This document shows, in pieces, positions 61,253 through 64,000 of a stretch of DNA of 64,000 nt. Both the position numbers and the translations under genes were made by a program. The notes under the pieces were generated by a model. That model searched no databases and had not been told where the DNA came from. It saw nothing but the letters and a program-made list of their open reading frames with translations. Location of the stretch: contig NZ_JADPMR010000003.1 in assembly GCF_015686695.1 (NCBI RefSeq), forward strand, positions 124,001 to 188,000. The letters are read 5' to 3'. The stretch comes from Vibrio nitrifigilis (GTDB taxonomy: Bacteria; Pseudomonadota; Gammaproteobacteria; Enterobacterales; Vibrionaceae). Positions within the stretch are counted from its first letter, which is position 1; each line of letters starts with the position of its first letter.

Positions 61253-63041
61253 TCCCAACACAGATTCCACAAACAACCCATCTGGCTCTTTTAAGCTGCT
61301 AATGGGCTATGTCTTTGCCGACCGTCCGCTCTTAATCAAAGCCGTTTTGTTGGTTGTGTTTGCAACCGCCCTTGATGTACTTGGTCCAATGTTGAGCAAG
61401 GTATTTATCGATCGTTTTATTATGCCCGATCACTACCCTTTCTGGCCGATTGCTGGGGTGGTCTCTCTATACGTTATCGCCACACTCTTAGGCACCTATT
61501 TAAAATATCAGCAGACACTCAAGTTCGTTGATATTGCCTTAAATGCAGTTCTTGATATTCGTGAGCGCGTCTTTGGCCACGTATTACGCTTACCCATGTC
61601 TTTTTTCGACTATGCTCGAACTGGCCAATTGGTCAGTCGTATCACCAATGATACGGAATCAATCAAAGACATCTATGTGCAGTTTCTCTCTAATGTCTTG
61701 TCTAGCGTAATTTTATTAATTGGTATCCTTACTGCCATGGCAATATTAGATGTCCACCTAATGTTGGTAGCACTCGCCTTGATACCAGCGATTGTGATTA
61801 TGATTTATATCTATCAAAAGTTGAGTGGCAATATCGTCGCCGATAGCCGTCAACTCCGTTCAGATATCAACGCTACGATCAGCGAATCTATCGGTGGTAT
61901 GGCCGTCATTCAAGCCACTAATCAACAACAGACAAAACTCGATCAATTCGATCATATTAACCAGCGTTATTATGGCACCCGCCTACGTACCATTACGATA
62001 GGATCATTTCTATTACGCCCTGCGATCAACTTACTGAGCATTATGGTACTCGCTGGCGTCGTGTGGTTCTTTGGTTTAAAAGTCGTCCAAGGGTTTACGG
62101 AAATTGGTGTGCTTTATGCCTACCTCAACTATTTAGGTCGCTTTACTGAACCATTGGTTGAAATTACTCAGCGTTTTAGCCTTTACCAACAAGCAATAGT
62201 GGCCGGGGATCGAGTATTCGAACTTCTGCAAGAGCCAACAATGACGCCTGACAATCACACTCACGCCCAAATTGAGTATGGAAAACTTAATTTCAACCAG
62301 GTCTCTTTTGGCTACCAAGACAACAAGCCCGTATTGCACCAGCTAGATATTGAAATTGGCGCAGGGCAGTTTTTCGCAGTTGTCGGACATACTGGCAGCG
62401 GTAAAAGTACCCTGCTGAGTCTGTTGCTGAATTTTTATCAACCTCAACAAGGCACAATAGAGATTGATGGACACCCACTCACAGATTTTGACCATGACAC
62501 ACTCCGTGCAGGGATGGGGTTTATTCCACAAGAGCCTTTCATTTTGGCTTCAACGCTATTCGATAACATCGATATGGGACGAAACCTGAATCAACACGAC
62601 ATTGAAGAAGCAGCGAAAAAAGCACACCTGCATGATGTCATCATGGAGATGCCAGAAGGTTATCAAACGGAACTGGGGGAAGGCGGGTTACGTTTATCCA
62701 CGGGACAACGACAGCAACTCATCATTGCACGCGCTTTAGCAGGGTCGCCGAAAATTTTACTCCTTGATGAAGCCACCGCGAATGTCGATAGTGAAACAGA
62801 ACAAGTGGTGCAAAAAGCACTGAAACGCTTACAAGGGAAAGTCACTATGATTGTGGTTGCCCACCGATTGTCAACGATTCATCATGCCGATCAAATATTA
62901 GTTCTCGACCGTGGTCAGTTAATCGAACAAGGTAACCATGAGCAATTAATGAATATTGAAAACGGAAAATATCGGGCAATGTATCAACTGCAACAACAAG
63001 AACAGAAAGTTTCGCAAGCCGAGCAGTCACAGAACAGTTGA
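61245..63041 (+). CDS. ABC exporter half-transporter, MdlB type
   Basis: 598 residues with six-helix exporter domain (about 25-325) and nucleotide-binding domain. Walker A GHTGSGKST; Walker B ILLLDEATANVD, with the proper catalytic Glu; signature LSTGQRQQLIIARAL, where Thr replaces the first Gly of LSGGQ; switch His VAHRLS. The substitutions complement those in the upstream subunit, as in asymmetric heterodimeric exporters. Gene order and 8-nt overlap indicate equal production. Confidence 0.9.
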   Translation: MTNPNTDSTNNPSGSFKLLMGYVFADRPLLIKAVLLVVFATALDVLGPMLSKVFIDRFIMPDHYPFWPIAGVVSLYVIATLLGTYLKYQQTLKFVDIALNAVLDIRERVFGHVLRLPMSFFDYARTGQLVSRITNDTESIKDIYVQFLSNVLSSVILLIGILTAMAILDVHLMLVALALIPAIVIMIYIYQKLSGNIVADSRQLRSDINATISESIGGMAVIQATNQQQTKLDQFDHINQRYYGTRLRTITIGSFLLRPAINLLSIMVLAGVVWFFGLKVVQGFTEIGVLYAYLNYLGRFTEPLVEITQRFSLYQQAIVAGDRVFELLQEPTMTPDNHTHAQIEYGKLNFNQVSFGYQDNKPVLHQLDIEIGAGQFFAVVGHTGSGKSTLLSLLLNFYQPQQGTIEIDGHPLTDFDHDTLRAGMGFIPQEPFILASTLFDNIDMGRNLNQHDIEEAAKKAHLHDVIMEMPEGYQTELGEGGLRLSTGQRQQLIIARALAGSPKILLLDEATANVDSETEQVVQKALKRLQGKVTMIVVAHRLSTIHHADQILVLDRGQLIEQGNHEQLMNIENGKYRAMYQLQQQEQKVSQAEQSQNS

Positions 63042-63064
63042 TAAGGATACTAATTTAGCAGTGA

Positions 63065-63085
63065 TAACCAGATGAGTTCTGGTTA
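63065..63085. repeat. Small hairpin between convergent ABC exporter and motX genes
   Basis: TAACCAGA-TGAGT-TCTGGTTA, 8-bp stem without a good T-run; overlaps the motX stop codon. Possible weak terminator. Confidence 0.5.
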
Positions 63086-63727
63086 CCAATAGGTCTCTTT
63101 ACGTTTAGCTCGAGCAATAATGTTTTGTGGCATTCTCTGCTCAAGCCCCTCACGTAATAAGGTAATACGTTTATGCTGACGCTTATCTGCCGTTACCGAG
63201 TTGTATAACCAGCGGTACGCATCTTCGTAGTCTAACGGGCTACCATAATCTCTCAACAATAATTCAGCGAGCTGAATACGGGCATTAAGGTCGCCCATTT
63301 TAGCGGCCTCTCTTAGATATGGGATAGCCTTTTCGCGATCCTGCTGTACAAAAGTACCATGAGCGTAATACGACCCCATTCGCTCTAAAGCGGCAGGTAA
63401 CCCCTGATGAGCCGCGCTTTCGATATAGTACAAACCAAGCTCGATATCTCGATCAACACAGACTCCCCAACTTAACATATCCCCATACAGAAACTCATAA
63501 GAAGGCAAGTTGATACGAGTCGCACGCGCAACGATATCTTCCACTAACTGGCACTTATCCGCTTTTACACGTTCTAAATGTTTGTTCTGCTCAATCAGTT
63601 TGATGAGCTCAGATTCGCTGTAAATCGGTACAGGTTCACCTACGTCCGTTAGCTCAGCTGCTTTTGCTGTTGCCAAGGAAGCATGGAGCACCAATATCAG
63701 CGAAGCTGCGATAGTTCGTAGCTTCAT
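63083..63727 (-). CDS. motX: Sodium-driven flagellar motor protein MotX
   Basis: Component of the T-ring of the polar flagellum, with MotY; recruits PomA/PomB stators for Na+-driven rotation. The ATG at 63727 (MKLRTIAASL) gives a signal peptide cleaved near ATA-KAAE and 214 residues; the frame is open further upstream but without signal character. Sel1-like repeats span about 75-180 (ELGLYYIESAAHQGLPAALE, EKAIPYLREAAKMGDLNARI). Cysteines are in DKCQLVED and GVCVDRD. It is a lone flagellar gene away from the main flagellar clusters, as in other vibrios, with a sigma-28 promoter upstream. Confidence 0.94.
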   Translation of the reverse strand: MKLRTIAASLILVLHASLATAKAAELTDVGEPVPIYSESELIKLIEQNKHLERVKADKCQLVEDIVARATRINLPSYEFLYGDMLSWGVCVDRDIELGLYYIESAAHQGLPAALERMGSYYAHGTFVQQDREKAIPYLREAAKMGDLNARIQLAELLLRDYGSPLDYEDAYRWLYNSVTADKRQHKRITLLREGLEQRMPQNIIARAKRKETYW

Positions 63728-63802
63728 TGCTGTACTCTTATCAATTCTATTAGCCATCATTTTTTTAGTGTACGACGTGCACACTGGCTAAGCTTGATCT
63801 TT

Positions 63803-63829
63803 GTATCGACCATCTAGAGTATCTCTTTA
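63803..63829 (-). promoter_or_regulatory. Sigma-28 (FliA) promoter of motX
   Basis: Minus strand TAAAGAGA (63822-63829), exactly 11 nt, then GTCGATAC (63803-63810). It matches TAAAGTTT-N11-GCCGATAA at 5/8 (including the full TAAAG) and 6/8 positions. About 75 nt before the motX ATG. Fits late flagellar class expression. Confidence 0.82.
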
Positions 63830-64000
63830 GGCAAAACTTGTCGATCAGCGGCAATTTTTTGCCTCCAGATCACATGTTTTTGCCACAACAATGAGTTAGA
63901 GCCGAAACATATTTGCACCAATCGGATCCGCTCGATATTAAATGGCGTGCTGGTTGTCTATTAAAATTTTCCTCAACCATGCTCAGTTATCATCTGACCA
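63830..64000. other. Non-coding stretch at right edge
   Basis: No convincing frame on either strand. It contains a short hairpin GGCAAT-TTTT-TGCC-like sequence near 63850-63862, but nothing I can name. Confidence 0.4.

Overview
The window reads as a stretch of the main chromosome of a Vibrio species or close relative in the Vibrionaceae. The evidence is the gene content and order: a kdsD-kdsC-lptCAB-rpoN-hpf-ptsN-rapZ-ptsO-mgtE cluster, tamA/tamB, an intact S10-spc-alpha ribosomal superoperon, motX (sodium-driven polar flagellum), and a zinc gene cluster resembling Vibrio cholerae Zrg. Base composition is moderately AT-rich throughout. Most of the window is core genome, and no large genomic island is visible.

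Layout. Positions 1-9074 (+ strand) carry the end of a yrbG-type antiporter, the Kdo/LPS-transport genes, sigma-54 with its PTS-Ntr neighbours and MgtE. Positions 9150-14715 hold pmbA (-), darP (+) and a thiamine uptake operon thiBPQ (-) headed by a clear TPP riboswitch. Positions 14827-24614 hold mpl (-), fbp (+), a small lipoprotein, ytfP, tamB and tamA (all -) and msrA (+). Positions 24810-28997 hold ytfJ and a five-gene zinc-type cluster (+) behind a Zur-box-like palindrome. It encodes two His-rich exported proteins, an ABC ATPase, a MacB/FtsX-type permease and a DUF3299-like protein. Positions 29021-29209 hold a short inverted-repeat element and an overlooked 34-residue membrane protein.

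Positions 30322-36074 (-) are a sulfate assimilation operon cobA-cysD-cysN-transporter-cysC, linking siroheme synthesis to APS/PAPS formation. A Crp/Fnr-like regulator, an ElaA-type acetyltransferase, an OapA/YtfB-type protein and fklB follow. An IS630-family insertion sequence (39184-40272) then sits in the convergent gap before rplQ. Positions 40407-54047 (-) contain rplQ back to rpsJ; promoters for the S10, spc and alpha units can be read, and a terminator-like hairpin lies in the short spc leader. The window ends with rlmB and rnr (-), an exported amidohydrolase (+), a heterodimeric MdlAB-type ABC exporter (+) and motX (-) behind a good sigma-28 promoter match.

No tRNA, rRNA, CRISPR array, prophage or obvious defence system was seen. 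The most interesting parts are the zinc cluster with its unusual permease type, its expandable Glu-His repeat and an intergenic hairpin; the palindromic element whose arm supplies the stop codon of the small membrane protein; and the attenuator-like hairpin before rplN.
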